Shown here piece after piece: positions 47,833-57,129 of a DNA stretch of 64,000 bases. A program made the position numbers and the translations under genes. The number at the start of each line of letters is the position of its first letter. The stretch's first letter is position 1. The stretch lies in NCBI GenBank assembly GCA_008828725.1, contig MEHQ01000256.1, forward strand, positions 138,612 to 202,611, read 5' to 3'. The stretch comes from Saccharina japonica. Lineage: Eukaryota > Sar > Phaeophyceae > Laminariales > Laminariaceae. Under the pieces are notes generated by a model. It saw only the letters and a program-made list of their open reading frames with translations, had not been told where the DNA came from and did not search any database.

Positions 47833-48957
47833 GCTTCAATCAACCTTCGCGGTCTTGCTGTGCAGCCGTATATTTAATTCAGCACACGTTCCTATGCGGC
47901 TGTGCCTAGATTTGAGCTTTCTCCGCCAGTACAAGCTTTAGAATTGTATCTCATAGCAGAGCCTATGCAGCATGAGAGGTTGGATACTCGCCATAAATCG
48001 TTTCGAACACACCCACGATTGGGGGACAAACGACTCTGTTGTTCCGTACGAGTACGTACTTTGAGTTTGTTTGGACGCATGTTTCGGAGTGTGGTACTCG
48101 TAGGCAAGTACGGGTACTTGTATCTGTATCCCCGGAGTGTGTTCCTGGTGTACACGTTGAAACTTTGAAAATGACTCGTCAACTTCGCGTATACGAGGTG
48201 CATACAAAAAGCTCGCCTGCAGACTAATACAGAGGGCTTGCCTTGTAGGAACTGCTGTCGTACACCAGTAAATACGGCCTCGGCGTGGCCTGAGTGTGGA
48301 AATCAGTGCTGTACTGCTGTACGACGTAGCACTGTACCAGATACGTGTGAGCGTTTGTGTGTGTAGGTTATTTACATGTATGTACTACTCCTAGGTCCAA
48401 ACGGCTGGATACTGTTGTGTTGTGCAGGTCATATTTAGGAACCTGCCGCCATCAAGCCACGTCCCAAAACACACTACAGCAGTAGACATCATCGATAGAG
48501 GGTGCCCCGCCCTTACCCCCACTCCGAAGACATGCTATCATTAGGGTCGTTGTGTTTTTTTACGATTGGCGCACATGTTTACAGCAGTGGATACCCTGCA
48601 TTGCTTTGGGGCCACTTGCCACAATAGAAGCCTTGCACATTGTGCTGCAAGCCATGTCGGCTCTTATTGTTAGCATTTGGAGACATTGCTGGTCTGAACA
48701 GCTGAGATTGCACATAGTAGTGTGCGTAGAGTAAAGCTTCACGTGATCGGCCAGGCCCGTACATGAATGTTGGTGTGTCCAGGACGGTTCGTGCGACTAC
48801 GGCAGTGCCGGGCATATGGGCGAGTACGTCGTAACCCTAACAGTTTACCTCCTCGATATGACCCCAGGCATGCTTCTGCATTAATCGCAACCGCCGCTGG
48901 GGCAACGACGAATCTATAGGCACTTCTGCAAACATCCGCTCGTGATGGCGTGCGTTA

Positions 48958-49251
48958 TGTGCAGGTTGCACCTGCAAAGGTTTCTGTGCAGGCTGTGTGT
49001 GGCCAATTTCATCCTTGCCCGTCGACCCAGACCAAGCCAACCCTAGACACACCCCTAACCTTAACCCTAACCCTAACCGTAACCCGAACCCCAACCCCTT
49101 GGGGAGCACGAGGTCGGCAGGGGCAGCCACGCGGCTCCGCCGCGTGTTTTGGTCGCGTTTTTCCAAAAAAAAACATGCGGTCCAAAAGGCCAGCCTCACA
49201 CATTAAAACCAGCATCCTGCACAAAACATTTTGCAGGTGCAACCTGCACAC
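48958..49251. mobile_element. Short inverted-repeat element enclosing telomere-like DNA
   Basis: 294 bp with TIRs of about 50 bp that begin TGTGCAGGTTGCACCTGCAA on both strands and continue with 'tgtgcagg' and a G/T-rich stretch ending 'ggcc'. The interior carries a CCCTAA-type tract. It is absent from unit I at the matching position (about 26490). The TIR sequence is unrelated to that of the similar element at 21470-21801. Confidence 0.7.
49051..49098. repeat. Interstitial telomere-like tract (CCCTAA)n
   Basis: About seven units, two or three perfect CCCTAA and the rest one-base variants (CCTTAA, CCGTAA, CCCGAA, CCCCAA), drifting to C-rich at the right end as at 21605-21640. Confidence 0.8.
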
Positions 49252-49943
49252 AGTACGCGTCGCTCGTAATGTAGTCTGTACCAGCCGTAATGAGTTTCAC
49301 CCATGTTTCCTGGAGCGCAAACTAGAACGCAAGGCCCGGTTGGCGAGCGATCTTTTGTTTTAGTATAATCAAACTACAGTACCTAAGACACCGTGCGAGA
49401 CCAATGTGTAACGATATGGTGGTCAGTTCTGCAACCTGTATTTTCAGGAAAAGTCTCCAATGCACCCTTACCAGACGAGAACTATCGGACGCACCAAGCT
49501 CATATACAGGGCATGTTAGGCCGAACTAATACTTACCGGGCTCTTTAGAGCTTGCATTCCTGTTGAACAACCTTTTGTGTCTACCTGTCTGGCCTCCATC
49601 ATCATAATGCGATCATAGTGCAAATGGTTCGACGTCTACCGTAGGTGTCACCACAGCCATCGCTGAGTCAGCGTTTGACACGTTTCATACATAACTGGAC
49701 ATCGACTAATGAGGTCTTGGCTGCCGTCGCTCATAATCTCTTGTCTGATTGATCATATACTCGCGTGCAATGCTGCAAGCCTGGTATGTGAATTTGTCGG
49801 TAAATTTGCAGTATGTTTTATTTTAGTATGTTTACGTATTTATGCGTTGTATATTTGCCGGTTGTGTGCTAAAACGTTATGTTGCTTGGATGGCATCAAT
49901 ACTGAAGCCGGATGCGCCTCTATAGTGAGTCAAGGTCCCCAGG

Positions 49944-49959
49944 CAGTAGTAGCAGGAGC

Positions 49960-49990
<31 letters not shown>

Positions 49991-50035
49991 ATAGCGGCAG
50001 TAGTAGTAGCAGTAGGAGTAGCAGTAGGAGTAGTG
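49944..50035. repeat. (AGT)n microsatellite
   Basis: About 90 bp of mostly 'agt' triplets with 'agc' and 'agg' variants. The matching spot in unit I (about 28040-28090) has only two or three such triplets, so the expansion is specific to unit II. It creates Val-rich and Tyr-rich frames that are not genes. Confidence 0.9.
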
Positions 50036-51610
50036 GCTGCCGTAGGTGAGCGACAACGTAACGAATACCTTCCTTCCTTGTACTGCCATATTTTAGTCGC
50101 AGTATGCTGCCGCCGTTGCTACTACTGCACCCGTAAAGTGTAGACATTACAGGTCTGATGATGCTGTGCTGCTGTTCGTGAATCTACTAATGTATGCCAC
50201 GTTCCGCCGGTATGCCCCTGTACTTCCCATTAGTTTACATACGTGTATCGGCATCGCACGGCTGCTTCTCTCCACGAGACGACCGCTGTGCCAGTTCTGC
50301 TATTGTGGTACGGCGTTCACAGAATGGCCGGGCGTAAGCCTTTTCTTTCCTTCGACTTGCTACACGTGCATATTCATGGTTTAGCGAGATGCCCTTATAT
50401 CAATACTCAACACCGCCCTGTTTTCAATGTTTGAGTTGATGTTCCAAATTGATTGCGGGTACAAAGTCTGTGATTGGTGAACACCGACCTTGTACTGCAA
50501 CAACTTTGCCCCAGATTTCACGGCGTTGTTCAATCGCTGTTTTGTTGACCGCGCTCGCCGAAACGATGTCATGAATGGTAAGCCGGTACTGTTATGGGTT
50601 GTCTTCGAATCACCCTAGACAAGCAGTACCATACCTGAATGTATACATCTAGTGTGCCGTATATATCGTGGCGAAGGTTACTCAGTGAGGTTAGTGGGCT
50701 TGCAGAGGGTTTATGCTCTATAAGGCACAGTACGGACATAAAGTACTTACCATCTCAAGTTTATTCCACAGTGCGGTAGTGTCTGCACCGACTCACTTTC
50801 CGATGGTGCTGAAGCTTTTCAATACCACAGCTTACGTGATATACTCTCCAACTACATTAATGCCACATCTCCTGATTTCAGGCATTTAAAATTAACAGTA
50901 ACGAACCTTTCGAACTAGCCAATACACTGTATGCACACGCTTGCGGGGGCAGCGTTGGATGGTTGTTGTGCGATTAATTGAGTGGCATGACCGGTTTGAT
51001 GATAATCCATGTGTGGTATCAATCTTCTAGCTACAGGTGGAATACGGAGTACATGTGGTACATATGTATGACGACACCTGGGCCCCTTGCTTTCCACACC
51101 TCTCTCTGTCCGTGTCAATGATCGATCTCGGATACAGTCTATGTTGTGCCGTGATTTTGAGTAGGTTATCAGCAGGGCGCTACCCGAACAGTCCGATGCC
51201 CTGAAGTCAAACCTCCTCTAGGCGTGGTGGTTTGTGTTTGCACTATACAACATTCGATTAATGCTTGTCGTACAGAATACTTCGGACGAGGTAGAGGTGC
51301 TCCATGAGAAGCCACATGTTTGAAGGGCCACGAGTGATATCGTCCCTTCCTTCGCCATCAACAGCAAGCCCTTCCTTGTCCTCGACCGCATCACTATGTT
51401 TTGCCACTCCAAGTCGTCTGACAGATGTTTCCCATGTTACAGTAGATTGGTTTCGTTCGGTGATGCACGGTATGGGTTTTCGCATTACGTCTTGACACCG
51501 GTGCTGCTCATTTATCCGATATTATGAACTACGCCGCATTTCCAAGTTGGAGCAAACAACATAGCACCCGTAGAAATACTTGACGACTGACTCAATGTAT
51601 TTGCGAATCA

Positions 51611-51721
51611 TTATCACGGAGGCCCGTAGCCGAGTAGGACCGACGGCTCACGCAAAAAACCAGTTTTCACCTGTTTTTACTCACACTATGTGGTCCTATT
51701 AACTATGGTACTCCGTAATAG
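51611..51721. mobile_element. MITE family B, copy 1
   Basis: About 111 bp. The right end 'ggtcctattaactatggtac' plus 'tccgtaatag' matches the copy at 53753-53861; the left end is a diverged inverse ('tatcacggaggcccgtagcc'). Unit I lacks it (about 29620). A string resembling a tRNA A-box in the left end is part of the TIR. Confidence 0.6.
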
Positions 51722-52064
51722 TATACCCCCTTTTCTTTTGCTCGACATATTGTTCTACCAGCATCAGAATATGACAAGTTTCGTCCGAAACTGAGCCAGA
51801 CGGGTTAAAGTGTTTGGTGCGTCTGACGCTGAACTTATCGTCCGCGATAAAGCTCATAAACGGTCACTCATATCACAATACGTATATCGCAAGCCGAATA
51901 GTTAAATCAATAGTTCTGAAATATGACTCTGAAACCCGTGTTTTTGATGCGTGCGTCTGCCGAACTGCTGGTGTATACAGGTCAGCCCACCGATATTTCT
52001 CTTTGGACACCGCCTCTGCTGAGCTACCCTAAGCTTTCGACCGCTGACCGAATCTCGGGTGAAG

Positions 52065-52964
52065 ATGGGACGTTGCTCGCATGCGTCCTGCACAAGTCGG
52101 CCAAAGTACAATGTCGAAAGCAGGAAAGCGGCGTACTGCAAACAGCATGCTTCCGACGGCATGGTGTATATTAGCAGGAAGCACTGCTTATATCCTTCAT
52201 GCACTAAACTCCCGAGTTTCAATATCGGTGGCACTAAAGCAGCGGCGTACTGCAGCCAACATGCCTCAGATGACATGGTAAACATTTACAGCAGGCGTTG
52301 CTCACATGAGTTATGCACCAAGATCCCGAGTTTCAATGTCGAGGGCAGTAAAGCGGCGGTATACTCCAGCAAACATGCTGCCGATGGCATGGTGAATATT
52401 TACAGCAGGCGTTGTTCACACATGGCATGCATTAAGCAACCGAGATTCAATGTAGAGGGCAGTAAAGCGGCGGCGTACTGCGGCCAACATGCTGCCGACG
52501 GCATGGTTGATGTTAGCAGCAGGCGTTGTTCACATGATTTATGCACCAAGAGACCGAGTTTCAACTTCGAGGGCAGTGAAGTGGCGAAGTACTGTAAGCA
52601 GCATGCTGTGGGTGGCATGGTGAACATCAAAAACAAGCGTTGCTCGCACGACTCTTGCCTTCAGATCCCGGCATGGGGTCTGCTAACGGAGACTGCCGCC
52701 ACTACATGCCTACTCCATAAATGCGACATATCAGGCGGCCCGGTGATTAACTTCAAGGCAACTTGCAAGGTCGCTGGTTGTAGGAGAGTGACGCGTTGGG
52801 GACTCGATGAGAAGCAACCTACCCACTGCCGCGAGCACGGGCCCCTTGAAGGCGGGCTCGTCTGCACTGTCGGATCCCTTCAGAGCAAGGTTAGCAGTAG
52901 TTACCTTTCCAAGAGTGCTGGAAAGGGTCGCATATTACGCGTGAAAATCGAAAGTTCGTTTTGA
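52065..52964 (+). CDS. EsV-1-7 repeat protein, gene B2
   Basis: 299 residues from the ATG at 52065, with seven repeats starting at Cys 4, 41, 79, 117, 155, 193 and 234. In repeat 3 the third cysteine (residue 101) is replaced by serine ('VYSSKH'), so that repeat probably cannot form the normal site; the other six are complete. Repeat 1 has the short x15 spacing also seen in B1. The terminal signature is 'TRWGLDEKQPTHCREHG' followed by 'GLVCTVG'. About 22 bp just upstream of the ATG have no match in B1, which puts the similar upstream sequence out of frame and supports this start. It is one repeat longer than B1. Function beyond the family is unknown. Confidence 0.92.
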   Translation: MGRCSHASCTSRPKYNVESRKAAYCKQHASDGMVYISRKHCLYPSCTKLPSFNIGGTKAAAYCSQHASDDMVNIYSRRCSHELCTKIPSFNVEGSKAAVYSSKHAADGMVNIYSRRCSHMACIKQPRFNVEGSKAAAYCGQHAADGMVDVSSRRCSHDLCTKRPSFNFEGSEVAKYCKQHAVGGMVNIKNKRCSHDSCLQIPAWGLLTETAATTCLLHKCDISGGPVINFKATCKVAGCRRVTRWGLDEKQPTHCREHGPLEGGLVCTVGSLQSKVSSSYLSKSAGKGRILRVKIESSF

Positions 52965-55339
52965 AGGTGTTGGCTTAACTATTGATAATATATATATATG
53001 CTGGGTACAGTTTTTAATGCGTGCATGCTTTCGATTACGGGCAAGGAAATAACATCTAGAGGAGGACTTACAGGTCACTTTAAGAGGATGCCCTGACGCA
53101 TGATTCGGTCGTTTTTTATTTGCTACTTCGTAGGTCTCTCATCTCGGTATTTTGGAGCCTCATGGCCCTTGTTGCTGGTGCAGTTCGGAAAGAGATTAGT
53201 GTTAGCCTCAACATGAGAGTAACCAGGTATTCACACGCGTGTAGGCTAGGGTTAATAAATAAGAGCATACAACCAGTGCTACAAGTACAGTACTACATCC
53301 AGCTCTGTAGTCGGCTGGCCTGGGCGATGTCGCTTTTTGAGCTGCCATCAGCAATGAAGCCCGCAATCCCCGCTGGGACATTGTTCGAAATGGTCGGGCA
53401 ACAACAGCACCTCGATTAGACGGGTTGCTCTAATTGGCCACCATATGACGTCACAATGGCGCCATTCGACGTTATGCCAAAAACGAAGTTATTCGAAGTT
53501 CGATAAGGTCGTCTTCATATGGCAGGATATGGTACATAGTTTCATTAGTGATTACAAGAAACGCGTTGTGACGTGGTGATAGTAAAGTACCGCGTTGACA
53601 TAGTTCACAGTAGGTTGTGACACCGCCTAATCACTCGTCTGCTGTAACGGTGGAAGATTAAGGGTGTCGTACTTGCCGTTCCCGCTGACATAAACCATGG
53701 ACGTATGTCTCGGCAAGTGTTGTACCAGAAATTCGTTACTTGCGAGTTTGCGCTATTACGGGGGAACGTAGTTAACATGACCAATTATGCTGACTAAAAA
53801 TACCGGAATATATAGGTTTTTGTGTCTACCGTAGGTCCTGTTAACTATGTGCCCCCGTAATAGTAAAGTTTCGTGCACGACACAGCTCTTCGTAACCCCG
53901 GATTAGTTTCCCGATGAACTGCACGGATACGATATACTTGAAGCAATGGGCGAGAATCGTATCGTGTATCAGGCGTAGCTGTTTTTAAGGCTTTACGTTG
54001 GGCTAGAGTCGATAATAAAATTTCCCAGTCTTACTTCGTGAGGGCATGTTTTTTTTTTTGTGATGGTTTGTTTTTCTGTATTGTTTCTGTTTCGGCTGTA
54101 ATAATCATCTAATTTCTTCGTGCGCAGCATTGTTCACCAACATTCGAAGTTTCCTGCGGAGGGGGGGGGGGGGTAGATTTTGTTGTCGACAAGTTTTGGT
54201 GTACTACGTTGCATTTGTCAAACGCTTAGTTGACGTGTGTGAAATGCCACGATTCCGGGCTGTTCCGCACAGAAAATATAGGGTGGACAATCAGCCACTT
54301 AACGTGAGACCAACCTCGAGTTCGAGGACATAGATTATTGTCGCTGATATGTCTTTGTTAATCATCACTGTCGTATTTGTGTCTCCGCCATACGTTGATG
54401 TACATCGGCTGCACCCGTGCTTGGGGAAGATCGACGTGGTGGAGCGCTTCGTCGGTGCCCGCCTCCAATGTGATAAACTAGCTTAGAAGTAACCAACTTT
54501 AACGCCAGCACCTTCGTGGTCCAAATGTGCGTAATAAATATATGGTCCTTTGCGTATTTACCGTATGTTTCTCTCGCTTTTCCGAAATGAGGGAATTGTC
54601 CCTCTCCTTTGACGGCCCAACATGCTCTCGTTAACCTCCCCAGCCTCTCAAACTGTTGACAACCGCATACTTACAGAAGTTTGTTTCGCTGATATGCTCT
54701 TAATGTCCAATTTGACGACGCTCTCCTGTTTCCGCTGCACGTTTCATCTCCACTCCCGGTGTAATCCTTATGTCTTCATCGAGGGCCGCTAACAATATAT
54801 TATAAACATGTACGGCCGTTCCATTATATATATAGTTGGGCAACATAACGGCCACCTCATACGGCTTCTTCAGTCTAAATATGCTCATGTATCCAGTCTA
54901 AGTCATCAATACGGCATTATTGTGAAGTTTTTCCACAAATATGCGCACAAACCTACCACATTGTACAAACTCCACAAATATAAATCGTTGCATGCTATCC
55001 TTCTAGTAGAGTCCACGATTCTTCTTTCTGAAGGACGTTTCCACAAGCGGGCTAACGTGCTGTGTGTCAAATGTGCAATAGCCAACCCTTAGTTCGCCTT
55101 TCATTTCCATAATATAGTGTTTTTCTGGAACAACTCTCCGCACATTTTCCACCATCGCGATAGATGATACCCTTCGGGTGAACCGAATATCGAAATAACC
55201 ATTGAAGAAAAAACGAAACTCTCGAGGTGAGGCTGACTGCGAAGGTCCCGACGACCGGATGACCGGTCTTTACAAAATCTTCTGATGCATTTTAAATCTA
55301 ATCTTAACGTGCACATGGTGTTCATGTGGAAGTTGTCTC
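52965..55339. other. Stretch between gene B2 and locus C2
   Basis: This aligns with 30738-33211 of unit I throughout, apart from the MITE A copy there and the MITE B copy here. A G-run is at about 54162-54174. No gene was found. Confidence 0.5.
53753..53861. mobile_element. MITE family B, copy 2
   Basis: 109 bp with ~30-bp TIRs: left CTATTACGGGGGAACGTAGT, right in reverse CTATTACGGGGGCACATAGT, then 'taaca.gacc' on both, about 26 of 30 matching. The empty site is in unit I at about 31750, where 'ggataatttcgtgcaagcc' continues. Superfamily is undetermined; no clear target duplication. Confidence 0.8.
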
Positions 55340-56461
55340 CGTTCGACTCGCTACCAATGAGCTCTTGTTGCGACTTACTGCCGCACTTTTTGCTAGCCCG
55401 TCTTTGAGAAGGCCTTGGTCTGAGCAGGGTGTAGGCTGCCTGAATACGATCACCAGACCGGCCGGCAGACCACTCCTGCGTCGGCTGCAAAGGGAGGCAG
55501 TATTACGCCCTACATTGGCCATTTTATGCACAAGGCACGGGAACAAAATGTGACGCGCAGGGCAATCATACCTATCTTGGCCTGTCAATAGGACTACGAA
55601 GCCTTCATGGTGCTCGCGGCATGAAATGTCGGGAACATCGGGCACAAGTTGTGTGAGCATCGTCAGGTGTCAACGTTCACCATACTGTCGTGGGCGTGTT
55701 TCCGGCAGTAAGCTGGGTTCTTGATGCCGACGACATTGAAGCTAGGTTACCTCGGGCATGATCCACGACAGCAAGTTCAGTTGACGAAGCCCACTCTACC
55801 GTGGGCTGCATGTTACCTGCTAGGCAACCTCTTCTTGCTCTCGGCTACCTTGAATGTCCAGAACGTCGGGCACGCATCGTGTGAGCAACGCCTCGTGTCG
55901 AAAAACACTATACCTTCTACAGCGTGCTGCTTACATTTCGCTGGTGGTATGGTGCTGACGATTTTAAACGGAGCGCGCCTTGTGCAGGTATCATGTGAGC
56001 AACACCCCGGTATGGAAATACCACTATCAGCATGTTGTTTGCAGTACACCGTCTTTCTGTTTCCGACTATATCGCGGGTCGGTTGTCTTGTGCAAGCCTT
56101 GTGCAAGCAAAGCCTGCTCGACAGCGTTTATCAAATCGTCTTAAGCATGCTGCTTGAAGTACGCTGGCTTTTCTACGCCGACGACAATAAACGTCGACCG
56201 ACGTGTGCAGGGGTCCCTTTAGCAAGCTCTACTGAAAATACCGACCACACTGTGCTATGCGTATAGTTTGCAGGATATTGCCCCTTTCCCGTCCTTGGTA
56301 TTGCCGCTTGGTAGCCCACTGCAGAAGGTATGTGACAAACGCTGGCTCAGGACTTATACCATGCCTGTCTCAGCATGTTGCTTGGGATATCTCGATATCC
56401 TAGTGCCGTTTTTGTTCAAGTTCGGCTGCTTCTGGCAGGGGATGTGTAAGCACCGCGTCAT
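55340..56461 (-). pseudogene. EsV-1-7 pseudogene, locus C2
   Basis: Remnants of seven or eight repeats lie on the minus strand. The start region near 56461 reads 'MTRCLHIPCQKQPNLNKNG', like the A genes, with the third Cys of that repeat replaced by Pro. A 97-residue open piece (55813-56106) holds three recognisable repeats ('VYCKQHADSG', 'AKCKQHAVEG', 'RRCSHDACP'). The pieces lie in different frames, and several Cys/His positions are lost, so the locus is broken. It is the counterpart of C1 and lies convergent to B2, about 2.4 kb away. Confidence 0.75.
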
Positions 56462-56759
56462 CACGAATCATGATTGAGACGACAAAAGGCCTCGGTGGGC
56501 GGTGCTCCTTTGTTGCTTGCCTTAGTAATTTTACCATTGACCACCCATCCCTTTCGAGACGGAGCAGGAGGGGAGGGGAGGGGGGTAAGAGAACAACGAA
56601 GACATACAAATTTTGCTGTCGACTAAGCTCCACGCACAGAACATGTTCGTGGAATCAACAGAAAACAACAACACATGGAACAGGCACATGAACCATGAAT
56701 TTGTGTAAGAGGTTGAGCTCTACGCAAGTGCTTGAAATACATCCAGTACACGGTTCGTG

Positions 56760-57112
56760 TTTTGTTTTGTTTTGTTTCCATCCGATTTATTATGTTTGCC
56801 CTTCCTTTCCCTCTCCCCCCTAGTCGTAACTCTGATCCCGGGAAACAAAGTAGGCTCCTCCTCCTTCTTCACCACGGCTCTTGCCTTGCTTTTTTGTCGC
56901 GAGAAGACTTCAGCCTTTTCTTCCCTCGTCACCTCGCAACGGGCTGTGCCTACCCACGGTACTATTAATAGGCGCTCTCAGCAGTTAATCGCGTATTTAT
57001 GTATATATTTTGGCAAATAAACTCAATCGTCCGGCCGACGTGGGATTCGAACTGCCGACAAAAACTCTTAGAAGCGTTAGAGGTTGCCACTAGACCATCA
57101 GAGCGACTGACT
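56760..57112 (-). mobile_element. SINE copy 1, most complete
   Basis: The minus strand begins with a tRNA-like head ('gatggtctagtgg' at the A-box, a 'cttctaa' loop that would give anticodon TCT, B-box 'gttcgaatccc') at about 57030-57110. A body of about 250 bp follows, then an (AAAAC)n tail (56760-56777). Empty sites are in units I (about 4070) and II (about 34880). The nearest tRNA isotype is uncertain; Arg(TCT) is only a reading of the loop. A TTAGGG-type string directly abuts the head. Confidence 0.85.
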
Positions 57113-57113
57113 T

Positions 57114-57128
57114 GGGGTTAGGGTTAGG
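57114..57128. repeat. Short telomere-like string at SINE 5' end
   Basis: GGGGTTAGGGTTAGG, two TTAGGG-type units, lies directly upstream of the SINE head. It is not present at the matching empty sites of units I and II. Confidence 0.6.
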
Positions 57129-57129
57129 T

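Larger units (their letters stand above)
47842..52064. other. Long stretch upstream of gene B2, no gene seen
   Basis: 47842-48080 aligns with 20735-20970, 48147-48840 with 23195-23930, 48850-49530 with 26386-26760, 49650-50900 with 27480-28700, and 50900-52060 with 28700-29950. Private elements are listed separately. A minus-strand string around 51340-51400 ('DKEGLAVDGEGRDD') has a weak echo in unit I (about 29090-29150), but neither is part of a sustained frame. Confidence 0.5.
34831..56710. repeat. Macro-repeat unit II
   Basis: About 21.9 kb with the same landmark order as unit I: short ~225-bp array (two modules near 35185 and 35390), ancestral MITE A, gene A2 on minus, triplet tract, conserved block, gene B2 on plus, pseudogene C2 on minus. 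Its private insertions are a SINE (38566-38836), a Mutator-like foldback (46784-47832), an inverted-repeat element with a telomere-like tract (48958-49251), two MITE B copies and an expanded AGT microsatellite. Confidence 0.85.

Noticed and set aside
49709-50143. 144-aa ORF with a Val/Ala-rich stretch
   Set aside because: The stretch is the translated AGT microsatellite, not expanded in unit I.
51600-51650. tRNA-like A-box string 'tagccgagtagg'
   Set aside because: No B-box follows, and the sequence is the left terminal repeat of a MITE B copy.
57030-57110. Possible tRNA gene
   Set aside because: A- and B-box are present, but the anticodon stem is imperfect and the sequence continues into a SINE body found at two other places.
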